From an uncultured Neokomagataea sp. (GTDB taxonomy: Bacteria; Pseudomonadota; Alphaproteobacteria; Acetobacterales; Acetobacteraceae): a stretch of DNA of 64,000 bases. Under the pieces are notes generated by a model. It saw only the letters and a list, made by a program, of their open reading frames with translations, was not told where the DNA came from and ran no database searches. Of this stretch, positions 27,846-36,825 are shown one piece after another (the stretch's first letter is position 1; the number at the start of each line of letters is the position of its first letter). The translations under genes and the position numbers were made by a program. The stretch lies in NCBI RefSeq assembly GCF_946476835.1, contig NZ_CAMKWA010000001.1, positions 62,001-126,000 on the forward strand, read 5' to 3'.

Positions 27846-29291
27846 TTAGACGGAGTAGTACATTTCGAATTCAGCCGGGTGCGGTGTGTGTTCGAACTTG
27901 TACACTTCGCTCCACTTCAGGTCGATATAGCTTTCGATCTGATCCTTGGTGAACACGTCACCAGCCAGCAGGAACTCATGGTCTGCGCTGAGGGCTTCGA
28001 GTGCTTCACGCAGGGAGCCGGCAACGGTTGGAATCTGAGCCAACTCGTCCTTTGGCAGTTCGTACAGATCCTTATCCATGGCTTCGCCTGGGTGGATCTT
28101 GTTACGGATGCCGTCAAGGCCAGCCATCAGCATTGCAGAGAATGCGAGGTAAGGGTTAGCGGTTGGGTCCGGGAAGCGGACTTCAATGCGCTTTGCCTTC
28201 GGGCTGTTGCCGTGTGGGATACGGCAAGAAGCAGAGCGGTTTGCTGCGGAGTAAGCCAGCAGAACAGGTGCTTCAAAGCCCGGGATCAGGCGCTTGTAAG
28301 AGTTGGTGGAGGGGTTGGTGAAGGCGTTCAGAGCCTTGGCGTGCTTGATGATGCCGCCAATGTAGAACAGAGCGTCTTCTGACAGGCCTGCATATTCGTC
28401 ACCAGCGAAAGCTGGCTTGCCGTCGCGCCAGATGGATTGGTGCACGTGCATGCCGGAGCCGTTATCGCCAGCGATTGGCTTTGGCATGAAGGTTGCTGTC
28501 TTGCCATAGGAATGCGCAACGTTGTGGACGCAGTACTTGTAGATCTGCATGAAGTCAGCAGATTTTACGAGTGTTGCGAACTTCGTGCCCAGTTCATGCT
28601 GTGAACGCGCCACTTCGTGGTGGTGCTTTTCAATAGGCAGACCCATTTCGCCCATTGTGGACAGCATTTCAGCGCGGAGGTCATGCTCGCTGTCTACCGG
28701 CGGGACAGGGAAGTAACCACCCTTTTGCGTTGGGCGGTGGCCCATATTGCCTTCTGGGTAAGCCTTCAGGCCAGCTTCCGGACCTTCGATGCTTTCCAGC
28801 TCATACGTGCCGTAGTTCGGGCCTGTACCGAAGCGAACGCTATCGAAGATGAAGAATTCAGCTTCTGGGCCGAAGAAAGCTGTGTCACCAAAGCCAGCAG
28901 ACTTCAGGTAAGCTTCAGCCAGCTTTGCTGTGGAGCGTGGGTCACGGTTGTAGTACTTGCCCGTGCGCGGATCGACGATGTCACAAACCAAGATCAGCTG
29001 CGGCTTAGCAGAGAAAGGGTCCATGACCGCTGTTTCCGGGTCCGGCAGCAGAACCATGTCGGACTCGTTGATGGCTTTCCAACCCTGAATGGATGAACCG
29101 TCGAACATGAAACCTTCTGTGAAGGTATCTTCTTCAATGGTGCTGACGGTTTGGGTTGTGTGATGCCACTTGCCCTTAGGGTCCGTGAAGCGCAGGTCGA
29201 CGAATTCGGCTGCGTGTTCCTGGATCAAGGAGAAGACGCGCGCAACGGCTTCTGCGTTAGGGGCCGGAACGGAAGAGTCTGTCTGAGTCAT
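27846..29291 (-). CDS. glnA: glutamine synthetase type I
   Basis: ATP-dependent assimilation of ammonia into glutamate. The protein has 481 residues from the ATG at 29291; an earlier start at 29345 is less likely. Visible motifs are Phe-Asp-Gly-Ser-Ser-Ile near residue 60, Glu-Ala-Glu-Phe-Phe-Ile-Phe-Asp of the metal site, the ATP-binding [12 protein letters not shown], and Asn-Arg-Ser-Ala-Ser-Cys-Arg-Ile-Pro. The adenylylation loop is Asp-Leu-Tyr-Glu-Leu-Pro, so activity is probably tuned by GlnE. The commonly adjacent PII gene glnB is not next to it. Confidence 0.96.
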   Translation of the reverse strand: MTQTDSSVPAPNAEAVARVFSLIQEHAAEFVDLRFTDPKGKWHHTTQTVSTIEEDTFTEGFMFDGSSIQGWKAINESDMVLLPDPETAVMDPFSAKPQLILVCDIVDPRTGKYYNRDPRSTAKLAEAYLKSAGFGDTAFFGPEAEFFIFDSVRFGTGPNYGTYELESIEGPEAGLKAYPEGNMGHRPTQKGGYFPVPPVDSEHDLRAEMLSTMGEMGLPIEKHHHEVARSQHELGTKFATLVKSADFMQIYKYCVHNVAHSYGKTATFMPKPIAGDNGSGMHVHQSIWRDGKPAFAGDEYAGLSEDALFYIGGIIKHAKALNAFTNPSTNSYKRLIPGFEAPVLLAYSAANRSASCRIPHGNSPKAKRIEVRFPDPTANPYLAFSAMLMAGLDGIRNKIHPGEAMDKDLYELPKDELAQIPTVAGSLREALEALSADHEFLLAGDVFTKDQIESYIDLKWSEVYKFEHTPHPAEFEMYYSV

Positions 29292-29491
29292 GGGACTATA
29301 ACGCCTTAACTTAGTGTGAACGGCATCAAAACGATTAGGGGACATTTGCCCCGCTGTCGAGGGTATGTTGCGTAAGAAACGCTAGAGAATTTGTCTTAGA
29401 AATAGGAGGGGTTTTGTCCAGATGAGGAGTTGACGGGAAAGCAACTCTCAATTGATGTGTGTGTCAGCAACGAGACCGACGAGGAATGAGT

Positions 29492-30655
29492 ATGAAGACC
29501 CCGAATACGATGCTGTCGGCGTTGCCGACGACGATTTTCACGCGCATGTCTCAGTTGGCTGTACAGTATCAGGCTGTGAATTTGGGGCAGGGTTTTCCAG
29601 ATACGGAAGGGCCTGCTGATATTGTAGCGCATGCGGCACAAGCCTTGCAGGATCAACGCAATCAGTATGCGCCTCTCACGGGGCTTCCGGAGCTGCGTGA
29701 CGCTGTTGCAGAGTCCAATAAGCGTTTTTATGGTTTGGACATTGATCCGGCGACAGAAGTCGTTGTGACCTCTGGCGCGACGGAAGCGCTTGCGGCGAGT
29801 TTAACGGCGGTTATTAACCCCGGTGATGAAGTGGTGTTGATTGAGCCGCTTTATGACACGTATCTCCCCATGATCCGTCTTTTGGGAGCGGTACCAAAAT
29901 GCGTGCGGCTTGAACCGCCATCATGGGAGTTGCCACTTGAGGCTCTAAAGGCGGCATTTAGCCCTAAAACGAAAGCCATTCTGCTGAATTCTCCCATGAA
30001 CCCGGCAGGGAAAGTGTTCTCGCAGGAAGAGTTAAGTGCAATTGCCGCATTGGTGCAGGAGCACGATGTCTATGCCATTTGTGATGAGGTCTATGAGCAC
30101 CTAACGTTTCACGTGAAACATTATCCGTTGATGACGTTTCCGGGAATGAGGGAACGCTGCATGCGGATTGGTAGTGCAGGCAAAAGCTTTTCATTGACTG
30201 GATGGAAAGTTGGGTATGTCACCGCGCCCGCACCCTTGGCGGCTTTGATTGCAAAAGCACACCAGCTTTATGTTTTTGCGACGGCCCCGAATTTGCAGCG
30301 TGCCGTAGCGTATGGCTTGCGGAAAGATGACGCGTATTATCATGAGCTGGCATCGTCTCTGGAAGAGCGACGTGACTTGTTGCGCGATGGCTTGCACGAA
30401 TTGGGTTTTAAAACGCTCCCGGCAGATGGAAGCTATTTTGTCGTTGCGGATATCACGCCATTGGCCAAGGGGCAGGATGATGTCGCTTTTGCAGAATGGC
30501 TGGTGCGTGAGGCTGGTGTGGCGACGATTCCTGTTTCGGCTTTTTATGATGCAAGTTCAGCAGAGCCGCCGCGTAATTTGATCCGCTTTGCATTTTGTAA
30601 GCAGCCTGATGTGTTAAAAGAAGCCTTGAAACGTCTAAAGGCGGCTTTGGGCTAA
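29492..30655 (+). CDS. class I/II PLP-dependent aminotransferase (YbdL/KAT-like)
   Basis: Protein of 387 residues of fold type I. Features are Asn-Leu-Gly-Gln-Gly-Phe-Pro-Asp near residue 30, Tyr-Ala-Pro-Leu-Thr-Gly, the Thr-Ser-Gly-Ala-Thr-Glu-Ala phosphate loop, and Cys-Asp-Glu-Val-Tyr-Glu. The PLP lysine is in Ser-Ala-Gly-Lys-Ser-Phe-Ser-Leu-Thr-Gly-Trp-Lys. The pattern is closest to methionine/kynurenine aminotransferases (YbdL type). The ATG at 29492 has CGAGGAA at suitable spacing, while an ATG six bases earlier is too close to it. A ParB-binding parS site lies inside the coding sequence at 30105-30120. tldD follows after 25 bases. Confidence 0.88.
   Translation: MKTPNTMLSALPTTIFTRMSQLAVQYQAVNLGQGFPDTEGPADIVAHAAQALQDQRNQYAPLTGLPELRDAVAESNKRFYGLDIDPATEVVVTSGATEALAASLTAVINPGDEVVLIEPLYDTYLPMIRLLGAVPKCVRLEPPSWELPLEALKAAFSPKTKAILLNSPMNPAGKVFSQEELSAIAALVQEHDVYAICDEVYEHLTFHVKHYPLMTFPGMRERCMRIGSAGKSFSLTGWKVGYVTAPAPLAALIAKAHQLYVFATAPNLQRAVAYGLRKDDAYYHELASSLEERRDLLRDGLHELGFKTLPADGSYFVVADITPLAKGQDDVAFAEWLVREAGVATIPVSAFYDASSAEPPRNLIRFAFCKQPDVLKEALKRLKAALG
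30105..30120. promoter_or_regulatory. parS site (15/16) inside the aminotransferase gene
   Basis: CGTTTCACGTGAAACA differs from the parS consensus TGTTTCACGTGAAACA only in the first base. Two more copies lie near parAB at 45919-45934 and 48208-48223. ParB spreads from such sites to organise the origin region for segregation. Confidence 0.85.
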
Positions 30656-30680
30656 GATGAGTGTTAAGGAAAAGAAGAGT

Positions 30681-32159
30681 ATGTCGGATATCAGCGCGCA
30701 GGCGGTATTACAGAATGGCTCCGCGCTGAAAACGACGGATGATGTATTTTTCGGACGAGCGCAAAGTGCCCTATCATTGGATGGGGCGCAGCGTGCTGTG
30801 CAGCATGCGCTGGCGCATGTTGATGATGGTGAGCTCTTCTTAGAATATCGTGAGAATGAGGGGCTTGCCTTTGATGATGGTACCATCCGTTCGGCCAGCT
30901 TTTCGACGACGTCTGGTTTTGGTTTGCGTGCCGTTTTGGGGAATGAAACTGCCTTTGCACATTCGGATGAACTGAGTGATGCGGCTTTAGGTCGTGCGGT
31001 TGAAGCCGTCTCGGCCTTGTCTCAAGGGCGGGAGGGTAAGGCCGCTTTGGCACCAAGCCGTGCTGGCAGCGCCCTTTATGGTGCTGCTCGGCCATTAGAA
31101 GGCACGGAGTTTGCCCAGCGCGCTACGATTTTGGCTGAAATTGATGCCTATGCACGAGCCGCGGATACGCGGGTGGTCCAGGTGAGTGCGAGCCTCAGTT
31201 CAGAGTGGCAGGCTGTGCAGATTATGCGCCGTGCTGATGAGGGTGAGCGCTTGGCTGATATTCGCCCATTGGTGCGCTTGGGGGTGAGTGTTGTCGTTGA
31301 ACATGGCGGCGTTCGGGAAAGCGGCTCTCATGGTTTGGGGGGGCGCTATACACTTGAGCGTCTTCTCGCGCCGGAGGTGTGGAAACACGCGGTTGATGAG
31401 GCCCTGCGCCAAGCTCTCGTGAATCTGGAAGCACAACCGGCCCCTGCGGGAGAGATGGAAGTGGTTCTGGGGGCTGGCTGGCCAGGTATTTTGCTGCATG
31501 AAGCTGTGGGGCATGGCTTGGAGGGTGATTTTAACCGCAAGGGGACATCGTCTTTTAGTGGCATGGTCGGGCAGCGTGTGGCCTCTCCGGGGGTAACGGT
31601 TGTTGATGATGGTACATTGCCGGAGCGTCGTGGCTCTTTGACGATTGATGATGAAGGCACACCGACGGGACGTAACGTTCTGATCGAAGATGGTATTTTG
31701 AAAGGGTATTTGCAGGATCGGCTCAATGCCCGTTTGATGGGCGTAGCTCCAACGGGGAATGGTCGTCGTGAATCGTATGCACATGCCCCTATGCCTCGTA
31801 TGACGAATACCGTGATGCTGGGAGGTGATGCAACGACCGAAGAGATGATCCGTTCTGTGAAAAACGGGTTATATGCGGTGAATTTTGGCGGCGGTCAGGT
31901 GGATATTACGTCGGGTAAGTTCGTTTTTGCCGCGTCGGAAGCATATCGCATTGAAGATGGAAAAATCACGACCCCTGTAAAGGGGGCAACGCTGATTGGT
32001 AATGGTGCGGATGCCATGAACCGCATTTCCATGATTGGGCAGGATATGGCTCTTGATCCCGGTATCGGGACGTGTGGCAAAGCAGGTCAAGGTGTGCCAG
32101 TCGGCGTGGGGCAACCGACGTTGAAGCTGGCGGGTTTGACTGTTGGGGGCACGGTGTAA
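30681..32159 (+). CDS. tldD: metalloprotease TldD
   Basis: Subunit of the TldD/TldE zinc protease that trims modified peptides and unfolded substrates in the cytoplasm. The active-site motif is His-Glu-Ala-Val-Gly-His, followed by Gly-Leu-Glu-Gly-Asp. The Gly-rich C-terminal half, with Gly-Asn-Gly-Arg-Arg-Glu-Ser-Tyr and Phe-Gly-Gly-Gly-Gln-Val-Asp, is typical. The ATG at 30681 is preferred because AAGGAAAAGAAG precedes it, though an in-frame ATG at 30657 is possible. The partner tldE/pmbA is not adjacent. It is probably cotranscribed with the aminotransferase. Confidence 0.93.
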   Translation: MSDISAQAVLQNGSALKTTDDVFFGRAQSALSLDGAQRAVQHALAHVDDGELFLEYRENEGLAFDDGTIRSASFSTTSGFGLRAVLGNETAFAHSDELSDAALGRAVEAVSALSQGREGKAALAPSRAGSALYGAARPLEGTEFAQRATILAEIDAYARAADTRVVQVSASLSSEWQAVQIMRRADEGERLADIRPLVRLGVSVVVEHGGVRESGSHGLGGRYTLERLLAPEVWKHAVDEALRQALVNLEAQPAPAGEMEVVLGAGWPGILLHEAVGHGLEGDFNRKGTSSFSGMVGQRVASPGVTVVDDGTLPERRGSLTIDDEGTPTGRNVLIEDGILKGYLQDRLNARLMGVAPTGNGRRESYAHAPMPRMTNTVMLGGDATTEEMIRSVKNGLYAVNFGGGQVDITSGKFVFAASEAYRIEDGKITTPVKGATLIGNGADAMNRISMIGQDMALDPGIGTCGKAGQGVPVGVGQPTLKLAGLTVGGTV

Positions 32160-32297
32160 GCAGGGGCATCTCTCTGCCGTAGGGCTTTCTCATTGTAAGG
32201 GTCTGCCTGATGGATGGCCTTAATGCTTTTGAGCGTTCGGGCCTTCTTTCGGGGTATAGAGTGACGATCATGCGCGTCATGTTAAAGGAGTGAGGCG

Positions 32298-32507
32298 GTG
32301 CCGCATCATCAGACAAAACCTTTGACGGAAGGTGCGCGGTTGGACCGCGTTCTTGCACGTTTGCCTAAGGATTGGCGTATTACGATTGAACGTGACGAAA
32401 CAACGTTTTGGTCCGTGGTTTTGGCAGATCCAGAGGGGCGTTGTGTGTCGGAGAGTGGTCCGTCACTGGGGGAAGCGCTTGAAACGGCGTGGCGCGCTCT
32501 GCGTTAG
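32298..32507 (+). CDS. small hypothetical protein
   Basis: Protein of 69 residues starting at GTG with an ideal AAAGGAG seven bases upstream, which is the main support for its being real. The sequence has an amphipathic first helix (Gly-Ala-Arg-Leu-Asp-Arg-Val-Leu-Ala-Arg-Leu), a strand pair around Trp-Arg-Ile-Thr-Ile-Glu-Arg and Trp-Ser-Val-Val-Leu-Ala-Asp, and a final helix with Leu-Glu-Thr-Ala-Trp-Arg-Ala-Leu. This alpha-beta-beta-alpha layout recalls small HicB-like or phage sandwich folds, but I do not recognise a family. A strong hairpin follows. Confidence 0.65.
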   Translation: MPHHQTKPLTEGARLDRVLARLPKDWRITIERDETTFWSVVLADPEGRCVSESGPSLGEALETAWRALR

Positions 32508-32554
32508 TCGCCAGCTTAATGCCTAATGGCATGGAGCGGGATATGATGACATGA

Positions 32555-32595
32555 ATGACAAAGGCTTTGTGAGGGGAACACAAAGCCTTTGTCAT
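32555..32595. terminator. 17-bp perfect hairpin, probable bidirectional terminator
   Basis: The arms 32555-32571 and 32579-32595 are perfectly complementary over 17 bp with a 7-base loop (AGGGGAA). It lies between the small rightward gene and the leftward yggT-like gene. The T run after the stem is short. Confidence 0.65.
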
Positions 32596-32660
32596 GTTTG
32601 GGTGAGGTGAGGAGTGCCTCTGAGCCTCATGCAGATAAGGTCTTGTTGAGCAGTATTGCG

Positions 32661-32963
32661 TTAAAGCTGGTGGTACAGTGCGGCCATGAAGAAGTGGCGT
32701 AAAAGCGGCTGTACAATGAATTGGATGGCAAGCAATAGGACGAAAGGCGCAAAATCGAGGCCGCCTGTTGCAGGGAGAATGCGCCGTATAGGGTTCAGAA
32801 CAGGTTCGACGATGCGGCCTAATGTGCTGTAGAGGCCGTAAAAAAAGCGGTTATGAATGTTGAGGACGCCATAGCCTAGAAGCATGGACATTACGCAATA
32901 GCCGAGCAGCATCCACGTGAAAACACGAATGAGAAGTTGGATAAGCAGGTACAGATCGAACAT
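32661..32963 (-). CDS. YggT family membrane protein
   Basis: Protein of 100 residues with two long hydrophobic segments (about 5-30 and 65-90). Between them lies the YGGT-family signature Gly-Arg-Ile-Val-Glu-Pro-Val-Leu-Asn-Pro-Ile-Arg-Arg. Family members are small inner-membrane proteins of poorly defined function, linked to cell shape or osmotic tolerance in some organisms. It is a single gene, divergent from the TonB receptor operon. Confidence 0.88.
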   Translation of the reverse strand: MFDLYLLIQLLIRVFTWMLLGYCVMSMLLGYGVLNIHNRFFYGLYSTLGRIVEPVLNPIRRILPATGGLDFAPFVLLLAIQFIVQPLLRHFFMAALYHQL

Positions 32964-33133
32964 GAAGGTGCCTTGTCTGCGAGGGGTAGAAAACCGAAAT
33001 CGGTTTGTGCCCTAAGGTCTATTGAGATTTCGGATATGTTTTTACCGGGCTTGTTGAGGAACGACAACCGCCATGCGATGTGCCGCTTGGGTCATGCCTG
33101 TTCCATGTTTATGGCAGGGTGACGGATGGCGGA

Positions 33134-33159
33134 ACTATGATACAGGGTAACATCATAGT
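33134..33159. promoter_or_regulatory. inverted repeat upstream of the TonB receptor operon
   Basis: ACTATGAT (33134-33141) and ATCATAGT (33152-33159) are perfect inverted arms with a 10-base spacer, 18 bases before the receptor ATG. TATGAT within the left arm could itself be a -10 hexamer. It is a candidate operator, and the regulator is unknown. Confidence 0.5.
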
Positions 33160-33177
33160 GTTTTAAAAGAATATTTC

Positions 33178-35610
33178 ATGTCGTGTGAAGGTTGGGGAGA
33201 TGAAGCGGTGGCAGTGAAGTTTGGTAAGGCGGTCTCCCGCTCACGAAAAATGAACATTTTGGCGGGTGTGTCGGCCTTGTCCATGCTGGTATCGGTGACG
33301 GCTCAGGCTGCTGAAAAGGTTTCGTCTAAGACGCCTAAAGCGCGGAGCGTGGAGGCTGCTCACGTGGAGCAGGTGACGGTTGAGGGGTTTGCGGACCGTA
33401 ATGAAGGGCACCAGCCCGGTGGTGGTTTGATCCACCCGCAATCAGGCGTGAAGTCCGTCAGTACGGTCGGGCAGGATTACATCATGAAACAAGCGCCGAT
33501 GGCGACGGCGTTTCAACTGGTGTCGTTATTACCTGGGGCGAATGTCTCTACGTCGGACCCGATGGGATTCTCTCCCAATACGGATATTACCGTGCGTGGT
33601 TTGAGCAATGATTCCATCGGTTATGTTTTGGAAGGCATGCCGCTGAATGATGTGTCCGCTTATAGCGGTACGCCAAGCCAGTTTGCGGATAGTGAGAATT
33701 ATCAAGAGATCGCGCTGGCGCAGGGCTCTGCGGATTTGAATAGTCCGGTGCTCAATGCGGTTGGTGGGTTGATTAATATGACCTTCCGGGACCCGGCCCA
33801 TAAGGCGGGCGGCTACGCTGCGGTATCGTATGGCTCATACAATATCAATCGCGAGTTTTTACGCTTGGATACGGGTGATATTGGGCAGTCTGGTGTGCGT
33901 GGGTTTATCTCATATTCGCATGGCGCGACGGATAATTGGCGTGGGCCTGGGCGGGACAAGAAACAGCATGTTGATTTCAAGCTTCTGAAAGAATGGGGTG
34001 AAGGCAGCCGCGCTGCGCTGGTTGGCTCGTTTAACACCACGGTTACCAGTTGGTATCCGGAGCCGACGATGACCACGTGGAAATCGGATGGCATCGGTGG
34101 GCAGAATAATCTTTTGGCGCATTATGATGCGCAGAACGCTGAAAATGGTGTGAATTATTGGCGCTTGTGGCGTGATGGGGAGCGCACGCTTTATGGGGGA
34201 GCGCCCGTACATGTTCGCCTGAACGCGCATTGGTCCGTTGATGCTGAAGCCTATGCGCAGATGGCTTATGGGAATTGGCCGGGCGGTAGCACGCTCTCTG
34301 AAACGGGCGTGTATCAAGGGACGCAGCCTGTCTCTGGAGCATTGAACCTGTCGAACACGGTTGATGGTGTGGGGGTTGTACGGTCGGATTATACGCAGCG
34401 GAGTTATCGCTCCGGCTTTACGACGACGGTGCATTATAAGCGCGGTTGGAATGATGTTCTGCTGGGTTATTGGTATGATTATGGGGATGATAACCAGCAG
34501 CAGCCTTTCACGTCGGTGCAAGCGAATGGGGTAGCGCCGGATATTTGGGCTGAGAAAGCCTCGTACTTTGTGCATATGCCCAATGGTCAGGCTTTGCTGG
34601 GTAATAGCTTCCACACAATTTCCCAGACTAATGCGCTGTTTGTGGGCGACCATATGAGCTTATGGGGGGATCGTTTGGCCGTTGATATGGGGCTTAAAGC
34701 GGTTATGATGCGCCGTTTTGGGACGAATTCGATGCCCGGCCCGCAATATCATGCGATTTCAAACAGCTTTGAGCCTTTGCCGCGTTTGGGTGTCCGGTGG
34801 CGTTTGGATAATGCCAATCAGCTTTTCATGAATGTGGCCACAAACTTCCGGGCACCGACGGAATCCGCTTTGTATAATGGCTATGATCCGGGGTCTGGTT
34901 CTGTGCTGACGCAGGGTGCGACGAATGTGCACAATGAATACTCGATTTCGGAAGAGTTGGGGTATCGTCGGACGGGGCGTTGGCTGATTGGGAGCCTGAC
35001 GCTGTTCAATTACAATTTTACGAACCGCCAGATTCAAACACAGGCTGTGCAGAATGGCTCTGTGATTAACACGACGTTGAACGCAGGTGGGCAGACGACG
35101 CGGGGTGTGGATGTGGAGATGGGGCTGCGCCCGTGGCACCATCTGGCGCCTTATGTCTCGGGGGAATATCTGCATGCGACGGTGGATAGCAACATTGTGG
35201 CGGGGGATGATTATGTGCCGACGCGCGGTAAGCGTGCGGTGCGGAGCCCAACCCTACAGGCGGCCGCTGGTCTGACGTATGATGATGGGCATATTTTTGG
35301 CGTCGCGACGGTGCGTTATACGGGCCATCAATATGCGACGTTTATGAATGATGAGCGGATGCCGGATCATACGACGGGTGACTTAGCAATTGGCTACCGC
35401 TTTTCGGATCATCTGCATTTGCAGCAGCCGACGCTGCGGATGAACTTTATGAATATTACGAACCAGCATTATCTCTCAGGCGTGGCGAGCCCGACCTTGA
35501 ACGCGAAGGATGTGACGGGCGTTTCGGGCACGACGATCTCTGGTAGTGCGCCGAGTTACTTTATTGGTGGTGGCTTCGCGGCACTCTTTACGGCGTCAAC
35601 CGGGTTCTAA
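33178..35610 (+). CDS. TonB-dependent outer-membrane receptor
   Basis: Outer-membrane active transporter of 810 residues. An unusually long N-terminus leads to a signal peptide ending near Ala-Gln-Ala-Ala (about residue 44), so the real start may be a GTG at 33208 or 33214. After the TonB-box-like Val-Glu-Gln-Val-Thr-Val-Glu-Gly-Phe comes a plug with Leu-Leu-Pro-Gly-Ala-Asn-Val, Thr-Val-Arg-Gly-Leu and Glu-Gly-Met-Pro-Leu-Asn. A beta-barrel ends in an aromatic residue, Phe. It is the first gene of an operon with an APH-like kinase (47 bases later) and a PnuC-type carrier. This suggests that the ligand is a vitamin or nucleoside taken up and trapped by phosphorylation (inference). Confidence 0.92.
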   Translation: MSCEGWGDEAVAVKFGKAVSRSRKMNILAGVSALSMLVSVTAQAAEKVSSKTPKARSVEAAHVEQVTVEGFADRNEGHQPGGGLIHPQSGVKSVSTVGQDYIMKQAPMATAFQLVSLLPGANVSTSDPMGFSPNTDITVRGLSNDSIGYVLEGMPLNDVSAYSGTPSQFADSENYQEIALAQGSADLNSPVLNAVGGLINMTFRDPAHKAGGYAAVSYGSYNINREFLRLDTGDIGQSGVRGFISYSHGATDNWRGPGRDKKQHVDFKLLKEWGEGSRAALVGSFNTTVTSWYPEPTMTTWKSDGIGGQNNLLAHYDAQNAENGVNYWRLWRDGERTLYGGAPVHVRLNAHWSVDAEAYAQMAYGNWPGGSTLSETGVYQGTQPVSGALNLSNTVDGVGVVRSDYTQRSYRSGFTTTVHYKRGWNDVLLGYWYDYGDDNQQQPFTSVQANGVAPDIWAEKASYFVHMPNGQALLGNSFHTISQTNALFVGDHMSLWGDRLAVDMGLKAVMMRRFGTNSMPGPQYHAISNSFEPLPRLGVRWRLDNANQLFMNVATNFRAPTESALYNGYDPGSGSVLTQGATNVHNEYSISEELGYRRTGRWLIGSLTLFNYNFTNRQIQTQAVQNGSVINTTLNAGGQTTRGVDVEMGLRPWHHLAPYVSGEYLHATVDSNIVAGDDYVPTRGKRAVRSPTLQAAAGLTYDDGHIFGVATVRYTGHQYATFMNDERMPDHTTGDLAIGYRFSDHLHLQQPTLRMNFMNITNQHYLSGVASPTLNAKDVTGVSGTTISGSAPSYFIGGGFAALFTASTGF

Positions 35611-35657
35611 TGGAGGGCTAAAGCGGTGCATGTTGTGCTTTTTGGGGGAGTAAGGCG

Positions 35658-36815
35658 ATGAGTGAGGCCGTGCCCTCTGATGAGCATTATGTGCATGGCA
35701 TGGGAAACATGCCGCAAAAATCAGATTGGCCTGCATTGTCGGAGTGTGAACTTGCGGCGGTGTTGGGGCAGTTTGAGGGAGTGGGAGCGCTGCAGGAGAT
35801 TTCGTGGCGTAGTCCACGCCCGTTTTCGTCTGCTGCACGGATTATCACGACGCAGGGTACGTTTTTTATCAAGCGCCATGCAGATGTGCTGCGTAGCAAA
35901 CGTGACCTTCTAGAAGAACATCACTTTATCCGCTTTTTGGATGGAAAGCAGATTCCGGTTGTGCGGTTGGTTCCTACGCGTGAGGGCGATACAGCGCTTT
36001 CGTTACCGGGGTGGACGTATGAACTGCACCATATGGGCCGGGGCGATGATGTGTATCGTGATCGCCTGTCTTGGACCCCTTTTATCCGCTGGGAGCACGC
36101 GCATCAGGCAGGGAAGATGTTGGCGCGTTTGCATGATGCATCGCGGTCCTATGCAGCGCCAGCACGATCGACGCGGTTGTTAATCACGAATGCGCGCCTT
36201 TTCGGCCAGGTGGACCCTATGGCTGCGCTGGAACGTGCCGTGGTGGAGCAACCTGCGCTGGGCCGGTATTTCGATCAACATACGTGGCGTGAGGACGTAT
36301 TGGAGCGGGTTGTCAGGCCGTTTCATGTGGCGGGGTATCGGGCATTGCAGCGTGGACCTGTCGTGTGGGGGCATGGGGACTGGCATGGTTCGAATGCTTT
36401 GTGGTCTTCCGCGGGGGGAGATGCGCAGATGAGCACGGTGCTTGATTTTGGGCTGGCGGATCAAAGCTCAGCCTTTTTGGATGTTGCGGTGGCTTTGGAG
36501 CGCAGCATGGTGTCATGGCTGGATAAGGATGAAGGGAAAGAACCCGTTGCACAGTTGGATCATGTGACGGCATTTTTGCGTGGTTATGCTGAGGTATCGG
36601 GCTGGGGGCAGGCTGAGTTTTCGGCTCTGGCAGATGTTCTTCCTATTGCACATACTGATTTTTCAGTAAGTGAGATCGATTTTTTTTATGGAATCTTAAA
36701 AAATGTCGATAACGCAAATTTGGCCTATCAAGGGTATCTTTTAGGGCACGCTGACTGGTTTCAGTCCGTGGAAGGAAAGAGACTTTTGCGCCATATACGG
36801 CAGATAAATCTCTAG
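35658..36815 (+). CDS. APH/choline-kinase-like phosphotransferase
   Basis: Protein of 385 residues with a protein-kinase-like APH fold. The ATP-binding lysine is likely in Phe-Phe-Ile-Lys-Arg-His (about residue 74). The catalytic loop is His-Gly-Asp-Trp-His-Gly-Ser-Asn (about 238-245), and the metal-binding Asp-Phe-Gly-Leu-Ala-Asp follows. Relatives phosphorylate small molecules such as thiamine (ThiK), choline, homoserine or aminoglycosides. Lying between a TonB receptor and a PnuC carrier, it most plausibly phosphorylates the imported vitamin to trap it. Drug resistance is less likely in this context. GGGGGAGTAAGG precedes the ATG. Confidence 0.82.
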   Translation: MSEAVPSDEHYVHGMGNMPQKSDWPALSECELAAVLGQFEGVGALQEISWRSPRPFSSAARIITTQGTFFIKRHADVLRSKRDLLEEHHFIRFLDGKQIPVVRLVPTREGDTALSLPGWTYELHHMGRGDDVYRDRLSWTPFIRWEHAHQAGKMLARLHDASRSYAAPARSTRLLITNARLFGQVDPMAALERAVVEQPALGRYFDQHTWREDVLERVVRPFHVAGYRALQRGPVVWGHGDWHGSNALWSSAGGDAQMSTVLDFGLADQSSAFLDVAVALERSMVSWLDKDEGKEPVAQLDHVTAFLRGYAEVSGWGQAEFSALADVLPIAHTDFSVSEIDFFYGILKNVDNANLAYQGYLLGHADWFQSVEGKRLLRHIRQINL

Positions 36816-36825
36816 GGGTAACGCT

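Noticed and set aside
32964..33177. TPP riboswitch upstream of the TonB receptor / PnuC operon
   Set aside because: The CTGAGA and GAT-AATGCCAGCG-type core elements could not be found.
35658..36815. Aminoglycoside resistance enzyme
   Set aside because: The APH fold is shared with metabolic kinases, and the operon context (TonB receptor, PnuC) points to vitamin salvage.
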